Source of the DNA: Vibrio splendidus 12E03
Lineage (GTDB): Bacteria > Pseudomonadota > Gammaproteobacteria > Enterobacterales > Vibrionaceae
Assembly (NCBI RefSeq): GCF_000272105.2
Contig: NZ_AJZD02000014.1
Location: 1-42,204 of the forward strand
Direction of reading: 5' to 3'
DNA length: 42,204 nt
Below, piece after piece: positions 7,647 through 16,590 of the stretch. The notes beneath the pieces are model-generated. The model did no database searches. It was not told the DNA's origin and worked only from the letters and a program-made list of their open reading frames with translations. Made by a program: the position numbers and the translations under genes. How positions within the stretch are numbered: the stretch's first letter is position 1; every line of letters starts with the position of its first letter.

Positions 7647-10019
7647 ATGTGTGAATCCTGTTATCACTGCGGTGAAGATGTACCAGCGGAAACGGATTTT
7701 AAAGTAGAAATCTTAGGATCGGTGCGACCTATGTGTTGTCCGGGTTGCGAAACCGTAGCCCAGACAATCGTTGATAGCGGTTTGGTCTCTTACTACCAAT
7801 ATCGTACCGCTCCAGCTGAAAAAGCGGATCTCGTGCCAGAGCAACTTCTGGCACTCAGTCATTACGACAACGAAGATGTTCAATTGGAGTTCGTCCGTAA
7901 CTCTGAAAACACCTCTGAAGTGACATTGTCACTAGAAGGTGTCTCTTGTGCTGCTTGTGCGTGGCTTATTGAGAAGCAAGTCTCTTCAAAGTTAGGGGTT
8001 GTGAGTATTCGTGTTAATACCACGACTAACCGCGCCCTGATCAGTTGGGACAACAGTAAGACAAAACTGAGCGAGCTGTTATCTGCAATCCATACCTTAG
8101 GCTACAAAGCCGCACCATTCGAGGCTGATCAACAAGAAGCCGCCTATCATCGTTCGATGAAGAATTATCTCTATCGTCTTGGTATTGCTGGTTTAGCAAC
8201 CATGCAGGTCATGATGCTGGCTGTGGCGCTTTATCTTGAAGTCTTTGGTAACCTTGAGCCCGAATTCAAAAGCTACTTCCGTTGGGTGAGCTTAATCTTT
8301 GCAACACCGGTTCTGCTCTACTCTGCATTGCCTTTCTATATCAATGCGTGGCGTAGCCTCAAAGGTCGAACATTGGGTATGGATGTACCTGTGTCGATTG
8401 CTCTGTTGTTTGCCTATGTTGCAAGTTTGGTCGCAACGGTGACAGAGAAAGGTGAAGTCTTCTTCGAATCTATCTCGATGTTCACCTTCTTCCTACTGCT
8501 TGGTCGTTTCCTTGAAATGCGCGCTCGTCGTAAAGCAGCAGCCGCTAGTGGTAACCTGCTTAAGCTTGTTCCGGCTATGGCAACAACGTTAGATGGCGAA
8601 CAAGTTCCGGTAAAAACCTTAAAAGTTGGCGACCAAATTCGCGTTCTTCCGGGTGAACACATTCCTGCCGATGGCAAAGTATTATCTGGCAGAGTCCATA
8701 TCGATGAATCGATGCTGACTGGCGAATCTATCCATGTGGTCAAAAACGAAGGCGATACCGTCTTCGCTGGTACATTGAATGGTGATGAATCGTTTGAATT
8801 GGAAGTAATGACGTCAAAAGCGGATTCGGTTATTTCCAATATCGTTCGCCTGCAAGACGAAGCGCAATTGTCTAAACCTCGCATCGCAGAAATTGCTGAT
8901 GTGGTAGCGCGATACTTTGTTGCGGTGATCTTAATCATCTCATTCGGTACTTGGTTCTACTGGCACCAAACACGACCAGAAGACGCTTTCTGGATCATGC
9001 TTTCGGTATTGGTAGCAACGTGTCCTTGTGCTCTGTCACTGGCAACACCGACGGCGATTACCTGTTCCACTTCTCGCATGGGTAACTTTGGTATTTTGCT
9101 GCGCAAAGGCCACGTATTTGAAACCTTATGTAAAGTGAACCACTTAATCATCGATAAAACGGGCACATTGACTGAGGGTGATATTCGTATCAGCCAAGTT
9201 GAAACCTTCGCTGAGCTTGATAAAGACACCTGTCTCAAAGTAGCGGCGAGCCTGGAGCAACACGCTAACCATCCTATCGCTAAAGCGTTCAAGACTCATA
9301 TTTCAGATGATATCGAAGTAGAGTCAGTCAACAACGTGATTGGTTCAGGTATCACTGGTGAGTGGAACGGCCAAGAAGTTGCGATTGGTAGTAGCGAATT
9401 CATTCTAGGTGAAGCTCAACCATCGGAAAGCAACGGCATTTACTTGTCGATGGCGGGCCGTCATATCGCAACGTTTACATATGAAGATCCGATCCGCAAA
9501 GAAAGCATCGAGTTTATTAAGCAATTTAAAGAAGCGGGAATCAAAACGACTCTGCTTACTGGCGATTCTTTGATTAACGCGAAGCCTGTTGCTGAAGAGA
9601 TCGGTATTACAGACATTGTTGCTAACGCGAAGCCTGAAGATAAACTTGCTTACTTGAACTCTCGAGATGCAAGTGACATTACCATGATGGTTGGCGATGG
9701 CATTAACGATGCCCCTATTCTTGCGGGTGCTCACCTTTCCGTTGCTATGGGCGGCGGTACGGATGTGGCGAAAGCTTCTGCGGATATGGTGTTGTTGGGT
9801 GATAAGCTCGATAGATTACTTAAGTCGCGTACTTTGGCGTTAAAAACGCGTAAGATAATCCGTGAAAACCTAGCTTGGTCATTAGGGTATAACTTACTCA
9901 TTCTTCCATTGGCTGTTGCAGGTTTGGTTGCTCCATACATTGCCGTTGTTGGCATGTCTGCCAGCTCTATTATTGTTGTGTCTAACTCGTTAAGGCTTTT
10001 AAAAGAGCAAGGTAAATAA
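7647..10019 (+). CDS. ccoI: Copper-transporting P1B-ATPase CcoI (FixI)
   Basis: A 790-aa heavy-metal P-type ATPase that exports copper for cbb3 oxidase maturation. An N-terminal Cys-rich module (Cys2, 5, 8, 30, 31, 34) precedes an HMA domain with C101-A-A-C104. Eight helices include the CPC transport motif at 459-461, typical of Cu+ pumps. The cytoplasmic domains show TGE at 358-360, phosphorylated Asp503 in DKTGT, His542-Pro543, and GDGINDAP at 683-690. The extra N-terminal Cys module is characteristic of the CcoI/FixI branch as opposed to CopA. The TAA overlaps the ccoS ATG as TAATG. Confidence 0.95.
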   Translation: MCESCYHCGEDVPAETDFKVEILGSVRPMCCPGCETVAQTIVDSGLVSYYQYRTAPAEKADLVPEQLLALSHYDNEDVQLEFVRNSENTSEVTLSLEGVSCAACAWLIEKQVSSKLGVVSIRVNTTTNRALISWDNSKTKLSELLSAIHTLGYKAAPFEADQQEAAYHRSMKNYLYRLGIAGLATMQVMMLAVALYLEVFGNLEPEFKSYFRWVSLIFATPVLLYSALPFYINAWRSLKGRTLGMDVPVSIALLFAYVASLVATVTEKGEVFFESISMFTFFLLLGRFLEMRARRKAAAASGNLLKLVPAMATTLDGEQVPVKTLKVGDQIRVLPGEHIPADGKVLSGRVHIDESMLTGESIHVVKNEGDTVFAGTLNGDESFELEVMTSKADSVISNIVRLQDEAQLSKPRIAEIADVVARYFVAVILIISFGTWFYWHQTRPEDAFWIMLSVLVATCPCALSLATPTAITCSTSRMGNFGILLRKGHVFETLCKVNHLIIDKTGTLTEGDIRISQVETFAELDKDTCLKVAASLEQHANHPIAKAFKTHISDDIEVESVNNVIGSGITGEWNGQEVAIGSSEFILGEAQPSESNGIYLSMAGRHIATFTYEDPIRKESIEFIKQFKEAGIKTTLLTGDSLINAKPVAEEIGITDIVANAKPEDKLAYLNSRDASDITMMVGDGINDAPILAGAHLSVAMGGGTDVAKASADMVLLGDKLDRLLKSRTLALKTRKIIRENLAWSLGYNLLILPLAVAGLVAPYIAVVGMSASSIIVVSNSLRLLKEQGK

Positions 10020-10255
10020 TGGAAAGTTTATACATTCTGATCCCCATTGCGATTGTTCTGGTGTGCATCGCTGTTGGTATTTTTCTATGGGCGGTGAAGA
10101 GCGAACAGTTTGAAGACCTAGAACGTCAAGGCCACAACATTCTGTTTGATGAAGACGAAAAGGCTCACAACCATTCTGATAGTAAACCTACCAAGAATGA
10201 GAAAGCTAACAGCGAAAGCCAAACTAACGTAGACAAAAAGAACGATGACGCCTGA
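10019..10255 (+). CDS. ccoS: cbb3 oxidase maturation protein CcoS
   Basis: A 78-aa protein. One N-terminal helix at about residues 4-25 is followed by the family signature F-L-W-A-V-K-S-E-Q-F-E-D-L-E and G-H-N-I-L-F-D-E-D. The remaining 35 residues are hydrophilic and His/Asn/Lys-rich. CcoS is needed for cofactor insertion in cbb3 oxidases. It overlaps ccoI by one base and the next gene by 11 bases, so all three are probably co-translated. Confidence 0.95.
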   Translation: MESLYILIPIAIVLVCIAVGIFLWAVKSEQFEDLERQGHNILFDEDEKAHNHSDSKPTKNEKANSESQTNVDKKNDDA

Positions 10256-10919
10256 TTGGATCGGAGCCTTTGTTGTTGGATTGATCGGCGCAGGCCACTG
10301 CATGGGAATGTGTGGTGGTATTGCGTCGCTTCTTTCGATTGGCAACAGTAAACCTTCCCCTGTTATTCCCCTACTTTATAACCTAGGACGCTTGCTAAGT
10401 TATGCCGTGATTGGTGGTGTGGTTGGCGGTGCAATTTCTTCTATAGGTCAGCTAAGCGATTTTAACGCTCTGCTGGGTTGGCTCCGATTATTTGCTGCTG
10501 CCTTTATGATCGTCTTAGGGTTGTATATCGGTAAATGGTGGTTCGGCTTGTTGTTCTTTGAAAAAGTCGGACAGAAGCTATGGCGCTATATCTCTCCTTT
10601 AGGTAAATCATTTCTACCCTTGAAGCACCCTAGCCACGCTTTAGCGTTTGGCTTTATTTGGGGGTGGCTACCATGCGGGTTGGTTTACTCAATGCTTACG
10701 TGGGCGGCCGTATCAGGAAGTTGGTACAACGGCGCAGGTATCATGCTTGCTTTCGGTTTAGGCACGCTTCCGGCAATGTTAACAGTTGGCATGGGTGCCA
10801 ATTTCCTCAAAAAACTGCAACAAGCTGACTTATTTCGCCAACTAGGCGCAATTTTAATCCTCATTTACGGCTTCTATACCGGATATATGGCGCTACAGCT
10901 CATTATTTATACCGTATAG
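10245..10919 (+). CDS. TauE/SafE (DsbD-like) membrane protein of the cbb3 cluster
   Basis: A 224-aa protein of about six helices, usually annotated as sulfite exporter TauE/SafE or urease-accessory-like family. The first helix carries GAGHCMGMCGG, with His18, Cys19 and Cys23 plus Met residues, a plausible soft-metal or thiol site. A later helix has GWLPCGLVY, the Pro-Cys motif seen in CcdA/DsbD-type transporters. Its fixed place after ccoS suggests a role in copper or thiol handling for cbb3 assembly rather than sulfite export. That role is inference. The start lies inside ccoS. A weak A-rich stretch precedes it, consistent with coupling. Confidence 0.82.
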   Translation: MTPDWIGAFVVGLIGAGHCMGMCGGIASLLSIGNSKPSPVIPLLYNLGRLLSYAVIGGVVGGAISSIGQLSDFNALLGWLRLFAAAFMIVLGLYIGKWWFGLLFFEKVGQKLWRYISPLGKSFLPLKHPSHALAFGFIWGWLPCGLVYSMLTWAAVSGSWYNGAGIMLAFGLGTLPAMLTVGMGANFLKKLQQADLFRQLGAILILIYGFYTGYMALQLIIYTV

Positions 10920-10975
10920 TCATTCTTTAAATCCGGTTTTTTTACTACCCTTTAGGATTAAGGAATGCTAAAATA

Positions 10976-10989
10976 TTGACGTATATCAA
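10976..10989 (+). promoter_or_regulatory. FNR box upstream of fnr
   Basis: TTGACGTATATCAA matches the FNR consensus TTGAT-N4-ATCAA at 9 of 10 defined positions. It ends 16 bases before the fnr ATG and directly follows TAAAAT at 10969-10974, a possible -10 element. A site over or just after the start of transcription would fit repression by FNR itself, as known for E. coli fnr. Confidence 0.75.
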
Positions 10990-11005
10990 ATAGTGAAAGA
11001 TTGTT

Positions 11006-11752
11006 ATGATTTCTGAAAAGCCTGTGACGAAACGTGTTCAGTCTGGTGGTTGTGCGATCCATTGCCAGGATTGTAGTATTAGCCAGCTCTGTATTCCGTT
11101 TACTTTGAATGAATCTGAACTCGATCAACTTGATCAGATCATTGAGAGAAAAAAGCCTATTCAAAAAGGCCAAGAGTTATTTAAAGCCGGTGACGAGCTT
11201 AAATCTCTATACGCTATTCGCTCTGGAACGATCAAGAGCTACACGATTACCGAGCAAGGTGATGAGCAGATTACTGCATTCCACCTAGCGGGCGATCTTG
11301 TTGGCTTCGATGCGATTACTGGTGACCTACACCCTAGTTTCGCACAAGCGCTAGAAACTTCTATGGTATGTGAAATCCCATATGAGATTCTTGATGACCT
11401 ATCAGGAAAAATGCCTAAATTGCGTCAGCAAATTATGCGCCTGATGAGTAACGAGATTAAAGGTGACCAAGAAATGATTCTGCTTCTTTCTAAGAAGAAC
11501 GCGGAAGAGCGTCTTGCTGCATTCCTTTACAACCTTTCTACTCGCTTCTCTCAACGTGGCTTCAGCCCACGCGAGTTCCGCCTAACGATGACTCGTGGCG
11601 ACATTGGTAACTACCTTGGTTTGACTGTTGAAACAATCAGCCGTCTTTTAGGTCGTTTCCAAAAAGCAGACATCTTGAGCGTTAAAGGCAAATATATCAC
11701 TATCGAAGATCACGATGCGTTGATGGAACTTGCTGGCGTTTCAAAAGAATAG
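11006..11752 (+). CDS. fnr: Oxygen-sensing transcription regulator FNR
   Basis: A 248-aa CRP/FNR-family regulator. The four cysteines that bind the oxygen-labile [4Fe-4S] cluster in E. coli FNR fall at identical positions here: Cys20, Cys23, Cys29 and Cys122. An extra Cys16 also matches E. coli. A cyclic-nucleotide-like beta barrel follows, then a dimerisation helix. The recognition helix has Glu209, Ser212 and Arg213, the residues that read TTGAT. It switches gene expression between aerobic and anaerobic states. An FNR box precedes it and a long hairpin follows it. Its position just after the cbb3 assembly genes links oxygen sensing to the high-affinity oxidase. Confidence 0.97.
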   Translation: MISEKPVTKRVQSGGCAIHCQDCSISQLCIPFTLNESELDQLDQIIERKKPIQKGQELFKAGDELKSLYAIRSGTIKSYTITEQGDEQITAFHLAGDLVGFDAITGDLHPSFAQALETSMVCEIPYEILDDLSGKMPKLRQQIMRLMSNEIKGDQEMILLLSKKNAEERLAAFLYNLSTRFSQRGFSPREFRLTMTRGDIGNYLGLTVETISRLLGRFQKADILSVKGKYITIEDHDALMELAGVSKE

Positions 11753-11763
11753 TCTAGATATCA

Positions 11764-11804
11764 ATGATGTAGTTCAATAATGAGCTACATCATGTTTCTC
11801 TCTT
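11764..11804 (+). terminator. Long hairpin after fnr
   Basis: A 13-bp stem with one G-U pair: 11764-11776 pairs with 11781-11793 around an ATAA tetraloop, followed by GTTTCTCTCTT. The stem is AT-rich with a mixed T/C tract, so termination may be partial. Confidence 0.7.
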
Positions 11805-11884
11805 AAAACCTCTTTTATTTCTCTTAATCTCCCCATAACTACGCTACATTATTTATATGTTCGGTCTGAAAAGTAGGCTTAGTT

Positions 11885-12835
11885 ATGAGTATCTATAACA
11901 AAATTTTAGTTGTCGCAGACATTAATCACGATGAGCAACCTGCTCTAGTTCGTGCTATCCAACTTGCCAAGAAAAGCACCTCAACAAGCCACATCACTTT
12001 CTTTTTGTCTATATATGACTTCTCGTATGAAATGACATCTATGCTCTCTGTCGATGAGAGAGACGCAATGCGTAAAGGCGTGATTCACCAGCGCGAAATC
12101 TGGATGAATAAAGTCGCAGAACCTTACCTTGATGATTCCATCGAATTTAACGTTCAAGTGGTTTGGCATAATCGCCCATACGAAGCGATCATTGCTGAGG
12201 TCTACAGTGGTGGACACGACATCTTGATTAAAGGGACGCGTAAACACGACACCTTAGAATCAGTTATCTTCACACCAACTGATTGGCACCTGTTGAGAAA
12301 GTGCCCTAGCCCTGTGCTACTGGTTAAAAATGATTTCTGGCCTGATAACGCGAAGATCTTTGCTTCAGTTCACGTAGGCTCAGAGACAGAAGCTCACCTA
12401 GAGCTTAACGATACGATGGTTGATAGATTACTTGAAATCACAAGTCGTTTGGATGCAGAACCACTCTTGGTTAACGCATATCCTGTGACACCGGCTAATA
12501 TCACTATCGAACTGCCTGAGTTTGATCCTACGTCTTACACTGACGCCGTTCGCGGCCATCACTTAACCGCAATGAAGGCACTGCGTCAGAAACACGGTAT
12601 GTGTGAAGAGCAAACTGTCGTTGAGCAAGGCTTACCAGAAGATGTGATTCCACGCGTCGCGTCTGAAAATAACGCCGCTATGGTAATTCTAGGGACAACG
12701 GGTCGTACTGGTTTATCTGCCGTGTTTATTGGTAATACTGCAGAGCATGTGATCGATAAGATTAACTGTGACGTGTTGGCTCTTAAGCCGTCTGGTTATG
12801 TTAGCCCGTTAGACCCGAACCTTTCGAAAGGCTAA
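11885..12835 (+). CDS. uspE: Universal stress protein UspE
   Basis: A 316-aa cytoplasmic protein made of two tandem Usp domains (about 1-150 and 160-310), the same length as E. coli UspE. The second domain ends with the nucleotide-binding signature G-T-T-G-R-T-G followed nine residues later by G-N-T. The first domain has a poorer version, KGTRKHDTLES, as usual for UspE. E. coli UspE is linked to stress resistance, motility and cell aggregation. It follows fnr, as in E. coli, but an intervening hairpin suggests its own promoter. Terminator at 12875-12910. Confidence 0.93.
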   Translation: MSIYNKILVVADINHDEQPALVRAIQLAKKSTSTSHITFFLSIYDFSYEMTSMLSVDERDAMRKGVIHQREIWMNKVAEPYLDDSIEFNVQVVWHNRPYEAIIAEVYSGGHDILIKGTRKHDTLESVIFTPTDWHLLRKCPSPVLLVKNDFWPDNAKIFASVHVGSETEAHLELNDTMVDRLLEITSRLDAEPLLVNAYPVTPANITIELPEFDPTSYTDAVRGHHLTAMKALRQKHGMCEEQTVVEQGLPEDVIPRVASENNAAMVILGTTGRTGLSAVFIGNTAEHVIDKINCDVLALKPSGYVSPLDPNLSKG

Positions 12836-12874
12836 GTCGTTTAAGCACAGAACTTCACTACAAGTTCAACTCAT

Positions 12875-12910
12875 AAAAAAACGCCTCAAGCATTGCTGAG
12901 GCGTTTTTGT
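12875..12910. terminator. Bidirectional terminator between uspE and ttcA
   Basis: ACGCCTCA at 12881-12888 pairs with TGAGGCGT at 12897-12904, flanked by seven A on the left and TTTTTGTTTG on the right. It serves uspE on the plus strand and ttcA, which stops at 12958 on the minus strand. Confidence 0.92.
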
Positions 12911-12957
12911 TTGTCTATCGCTACTTATACTAAATAGCTCAACCGATATTCATCTCG

Positions 12958-13851
12958 TTATACGTTAGTCACGTCGATGAACATTGACTCATCGATGTTA
13001 GAAGATGAAATTTCAGCTTCTTGGAATTCGTACTCTTCACGTTCGCCGCTACGGTCTAGTGGAAGGTTCACGAAATCAAACAATTCGCGGTCAGCCAGTT
13101 GGCTTGGGCTTACGTTCTGAATTGATTTAAAGATTTTCTCAACACGACCTGGTGTTTTCTTATCCCAATCAATCAGCATCGCTTTGATGTTCTGACGTTG
13201 TAGGTTCTCTTGTGAACCACATAGGTTACAAGGAATGATTGGGAACTCTTTGTGTTCTGCGTATTTGATTAGGTCCGTTTCACGACAGTAAGTCAGTGGA
13301 CGAATAACAACGTTACGACCATCATCTGAACGAAGCTTAGGAGGCATAGCCTTAAGACGAGCGCCGTGGAACATGTTAAGGAACATGGTCTCAACGATGT
13401 CGTCTAGGTGGTGACCAAGTGCGATCTTAGTTGCGCCAATCTTCTCTGCGAATGAGTACAAAGTACCACGACGAAGACGAGAACATAGGCCACACGTTGT
13501 TTTGCCTTCTGGCACTTTCTCTTTAACCACCGAGTACGTGTCTTTATCTACGATGTAGTAAGGAATGTTCAGCGTTTCAAAGTACTCAGGAAGAATGTGC
13601 TCAGGGAACCCAGGTTGTTTTTGGTCTAGGTTTACCGCAACAACATCAAATTTGATTGGTGCTGCTTCACGCAAACGTAGCAAAATATCTAGCATCGCAA
13701 ATGAATCTTTACCGCCACTAATACATGCCATTACCACATCATTCTCTTCGATCATGTTGTAGTCGATGATGGCATTTCCAACATTTCTTCTCAGACGTTT
13801 CTGAAGTTTGTTGAATTCAAGTGTTTCTTTTCTATTATCGTTTTGGTTCAT
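12958..13851 (-). CDS. ttcA: tRNA 2-thiocytidine(32) synthetase TtcA
   Basis: A 297-aa PP-loop ATPase that thiolates C32 of certain tRNAs using a [4Fe-4S] cluster. Counting from the GTG at 13863, the PP-loop is SGGKDS at 49-54 and the paired CxxC motifs are Cys124/Cys127 and Cys212/Cys215; subtract 4 for the start used here. Two of the motifs' cysteines hold the cluster and one completes its set in the family. The ATG at 13851 is preferred: GAGAG lies 5 bases before it and the protein then begins MNQNDNRKE. It is convergent with uspE and shares its terminator. Confidence 0.96.
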   Translation of the reverse strand: MNQNDNRKETLEFNKLQKRLRRNVGNAIIDYNMIEENDVVMACISGGKDSFAMLDILLRLREAAPIKFDVVAVNLDQKQPGFPEHILPEYFETLNIPYYIVDKDTYSVVKEKVPEGKTTCGLCSRLRRGTLYSFAEKIGATKIALGHHLDDIVETMFLNMFHGARLKAMPPKLRSDDGRNVVIRPLTYCRETDLIKYAEHKEFPIIPCNLCGSQENLQRQNIKAMLIDWDKKTPGRVEKIFKSIQNVSPSQLADRELFDFVNLPLDRSGEREEYEFQEAEISSSNIDESMFIDVTNV

Positions 13852-14156
13852 TGCGACTCTCACACCGTCGTATTACCGACTGTAGATTGCTAGTGGGACT
13901 GTTTTAGGGCGTGGATTATACGGATTTTTATTTCATGTTGAAATAGTAACGGTAGGATAAACAAGCTGAGTATTTGAAAGATTCTGCTTTTATTGTGCGA
14001 TAAGCTCTCTCTGCGGATGGAGAAACGTGTCTTAGCAAGATCTCGGTTTCTATCGCAGATAAAGAAAAGCAGCCTGCTCTTATTCGATTAGGCTGCTTTA
14101 AAGTATGTAACGAAAGCTTAGGGAAATGATTTCGCTAACAATTATTCCATAAAAAA
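13852..14156. other. Intergenic region between ttcA and the DUF2987-like gene
   Basis: About 305 bases. It holds the ttcA promoter region on the right of its start and a minus-strand terminator at 14061-14099. I see no further open frame or repeat. Confidence 0.6.
14061..14099 (-). terminator. Terminator after the DUF2987-like gene
   Basis: AGGCTGCTTT at 14090-14099 pairs with AAAGCAGCCT at 14066-14075 around a 14-base loop. On the minus strand the stem runs into TTTTCTTTATC. Confidence 0.85.
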
Positions 14157-14807
14157 CTATTGCGCGGGAATGTACGGCAATACGCGAACTGTTGATTCTG
14201 GCAGCGTGATGCTCTCAGTTCCATTCAACTCCGCTAAGGTGAATTTCGCTCGCCCTTTTTTGATTGGTATTTGTTTGCCGTTTGAAAGCTCGATGTTACC
14301 TTCAAGCTTATTTGCGAACTCCAGCGTTAACCCTTGGATATCTGGCGTGAACCAGCCAGAGAACATGCCGCTGACGTCTTCAAGCATCGCCTGCATCTGT
14401 GGTAATAGGCTTTCTATCTGTGCAACTTCAACAGTTCCAACTAAAGGTTCTTGTGTCATAACGACCAACGAGTACGCACACTCTTGTTCTTGTGTTTGTA
14501 CAAAAATAAGAGGGTTGGCTGAGCGCAGGTTTTGATCTACCGGCAGAAGCAGTTCATTCGATGAAGAGACTTTTAGCTCTTCGTAGTGCTCTTCTTTTTC
14601 CATCCAAGCTTTGCTGATGTGACAGGTTTGCTGAGCTTGTTGATCAACAAAGAAGACCGCAACTTTGACATCATCATGCCCTTCTTTGGTGTTATTTTTC
14701 AGCTGAGTATAAAGTTTAGAATACGTGAACATGTATTCTTGCGCTGAAGCAGGAAGAGAAACCCCAAGGCTTAATGAGGCTAATAAAGCGAGTGCTGTCT
14801 TTTTCAT
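14157..14807 (-). CDS. Secreted protein, probably DUF2987 family
   Basis: A 216-aa protein with a clean Sec signal peptide (MKKTALALLASLSLGVSLPASA, cut before QEY). The mature part has two cysteines, QTCHIS and EQECAYS, that could pair. It is otherwise an alternating charged/hydrophobic, beta-rich sequence. I associate it with the DUF2987 family from the YSKLYTQLKNN start and overall pattern, with moderate confidence. No function is known to me. It sits downstream of the Bax-like gene with a hairpin between, so it probably has its own promoter. Confidence 0.75.
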   Translation of the reverse strand: MKKTALALLASLSLGVSLPASAQEYMFTYSKLYTQLKNNTKEGHDDVKVAVFFVDQQAQQTCHISKAWMEKEEHYEELKVSSSNELLLPVDQNLRSANPLIFVQTQEQECAYSLVVMTQEPLVGTVEVAQIESLLPQMQAMLEDVSGMFSGWFTPDIQGLTLEFANKLEGNIELSNGKQIPIKKGRAKFTLAELNGTESITLPESTVRVLPYIPAQ

Positions 14808-14844
14808 TATTATAATCTTGTCGAAGTTGAGCGTTTATAAATAG

Positions 14845-14873
14845 AAAGAGCAGCCAATGAGCTGCTCTTTTTG
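14845..14873 (-). terminator. Hairpin between bax-like gene and downstream gene
   Basis: AAAGAGCAGC at 14845-14854 pairs with GCTGCTCTTT at 14861-14870 around a 6-base loop. On the minus strand it is followed by CTATTTATAAA. It lies 60 bases past the bax stop and is probably its terminator. Confidence 0.75.
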
Positions 14874-14930
14874 TGATATTACTTGGTGTAAGCCGACTAC
14901 CGAAGGCAACCAAGTTGGTATCAAAATGAG

Positions 14931-15782
14931 TTACTTTTTCCAGTATACCTCGTTGTGACGGATCATAGCTTGTAAATCAGTCACATAGTCGGAACCTCGC
15001 TCAGAATATTTTAACAAGCCATTGGTGAGCTCTGTCGCCGTTGTGGTTGTTAAAAGATCATCACCTTGGGCAGCAAGTTTTGCTCGAATCGCTCTTAGAT
15101 CGGCGTAAGCACGATTACGATTAAGGTTCATGAAGTAACGATGTACAGATTCTTGGCTTGAAGAGAATGTTGCGACTTCATGCGAGCTACCTTCGTTACG
15201 TTGTAGCGGAACAAGGCCACAACCTTTGGTGTAACACCAGTGTCCGAAATAGTTGTTGGCTTTAGTAGCGAAACGTGACGTTCCCCAAGCTGACTCATTC
15301 GCAGCTTGTGTCAGTACAAGCGCCTCTGGCAGCACATTCACGCGGTTAAGCATCTCTGTCAGCCATGCCTGATCCAAACCTTCATTAGGTACTGGCAGGC
15401 TGTACAACTTCCCTAACCTTTTCGCATAAGACGTGTCTTCAGAATCAATATTGCTTAAACCAGACTCAGAGAGCTTAGTTAAAAACGCACGCTCTTTAGT
15501 GATGCGTTTGTTTTCGATATTGATACTTGGACGTAAATACGAAAAGAAGGTGTCTTTTTTCTCGTTTACATCTTCAATGGCTGCAAAGTTCGGTGTATTT
15601 GAAGCCTCGGTTAAGTTGCCGAACTGCTGTTCAGAATCTTGGCTTGTCTTACTTGCACGACGTCGCTCTTCTTCTTGTTGGTAAATAAGTGGCCCAACTA
15701 ATGAGATCGAGCCAACAAGGGCAAGTGCCGTCACTTTTAGTGCAAGAGATTTACTTGAGCTTGCTTGAACGTTATTACGCAT
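14931..15782 (-). CDS. bax: Bax-like glucosaminidase-domain protein
   Basis: A 283-aa protein. An N-terminal signal anchor (about residues 12-33) is followed by a linker rich in E, R, S and Q. The C-terminal glucosaminidase domain of the FlgJ/Bax type has the catalytic-Glu motif A-N-E-S-A-W-G-T-S-R-F, then NNYFGHWC and KGCGLVP with a likely disulfide. It probably cleaves peptidoglycan in the periplasm. An upstream in-frame start at 15851 exists, but the ATG at 15782 has AGG at good spacing and gives a proper signal peptide. It overlaps the end of the preceding membrane-protein gene by 8 bases. Confidence 0.85.
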   Translation of the reverse strand: MRNNVQASSSKSLALKVTALALVGSISLVGPLIYQQEEERRRASKTSQDSEQQFGNLTEASNTPNFAAIEDVNEKKDTFFSYLRPSINIENKRITKERAFLTKLSESGLSNIDSEDTSYAKRLGKLYSLPVPNEGLDQAWLTEMLNRVNVLPEALVLTQAANESAWGTSRFATKANNYFGHWCYTKGCGLVPLQRNEGSSHEVATFSSSQESVHRYFMNLNRNRAYADLRAIRAKLAAQGDDLLTTTTATELTNGLLKYSERGSDYVTDLQAMIRHNEVYWKK

Positions 15783-16590
15783 CGAATACCTGCGGGTTTT
15801 TATTGTTATCGTCGTTATTATCGTCATCACTCTTCGGGTGCTCAGAAGCAATCACCTTAAGTTTGATACCAAACATTTCGCGGTAAAGAATCCCTTTCAC
15901 ATGGAAGAAGAAAGGCAAAACGAAGATCAGACCAATGCCGTACATCATTGCAGCGACGATGAACATCAACATAACGAGTAAGTAGATAGATGCAACGGTG
16001 AAGATTTTCTTATTCACAGCACGTAATGAAAGCAGCAGCGATTGCATTGGCGGCACTTTCTTATCACAAATCAGCAGAATTGAATGGCTGAACGCTAGCG
16101 AGAAGTAAATCGATAAGAACGGCAGAATCATACCTGCGATGCCTTGCAGCATTAGGCTAAACAAAGTCACCAGAATAACAGGAACCGTGAACTGCAAACC
16201 TTTACCAATATGACGCACTTTAGTTTGTAGGCCAGCTGCGTGGCTCATCGCCATCAAACAGATGCCAGCATAGATAGGCGCGCTGATCACTTCGTAGCTG
16301 AAGTTGGCAATAAAAATGGATTCAACGATTTGTGGTGTAAACGCCTCAGGATCGATAACCGCATCTAAGATAACCGCAGGGTCACCCAGTTGCAGTTTTA
16401 GTGCGATATAAAAGATAGCCAGTTGCACGAACATCAGAGCAACAATCGCAGGGGAAAACGAAAGAAAGTGACTTATCGTATGTTTCCAAGCTTCTTGGAA
16501 TACAGCCGTTGCTTTGAGCTCATAATCGCCGGAAAGTGCACGGTTGATACTACCGCCCAAATTAAAATCTTTTTCGATGTCGTTGTTCAT
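15775..16590 (-). CDS. Polytopic membrane protein, unknown function
   Basis: A 271-aa protein with about six hydrophobic segments and a hydrophilic tail ending in a low-complexity D/N run (SDDDNNDDNNKN). An amphipathic N-terminal part (about residues 1-35) precedes the first helix. The start is ATG at 16590, preceded by AGGT at good spacing, rather than the TTG at 16611. General layout resembles YciC-type or DUF-type inner-membrane proteins, but I do not assign a family. It overlaps the Bax-like gene by 8 bases, suggesting a common job in the envelope or cell wall. Confidence 0.75.
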   Translation of the reverse strand: MNNDIEKDFNLGGSINRALSGDYELKATAVFQEAWKHTISHFLSFSPAIVALMFVQLAIFYIALKLQLGDPAVILDAVIDPEAFTPQIVESIFIANFSYEVISAPIYAGICLMAMSHAAGLQTKVRHIGKGLQFTVPVILVTLFSLMLQGIAGMILPFLSIYFSLAFSHSILLICDKKVPPMQSLLLSLRAVNKKIFTVASIYLLVMLMFIVAAMMYGIGLIFVLPFFFHVKGILYREMFGIKLKVIASEHPKSDDDNNDDNNKNPQVFDA

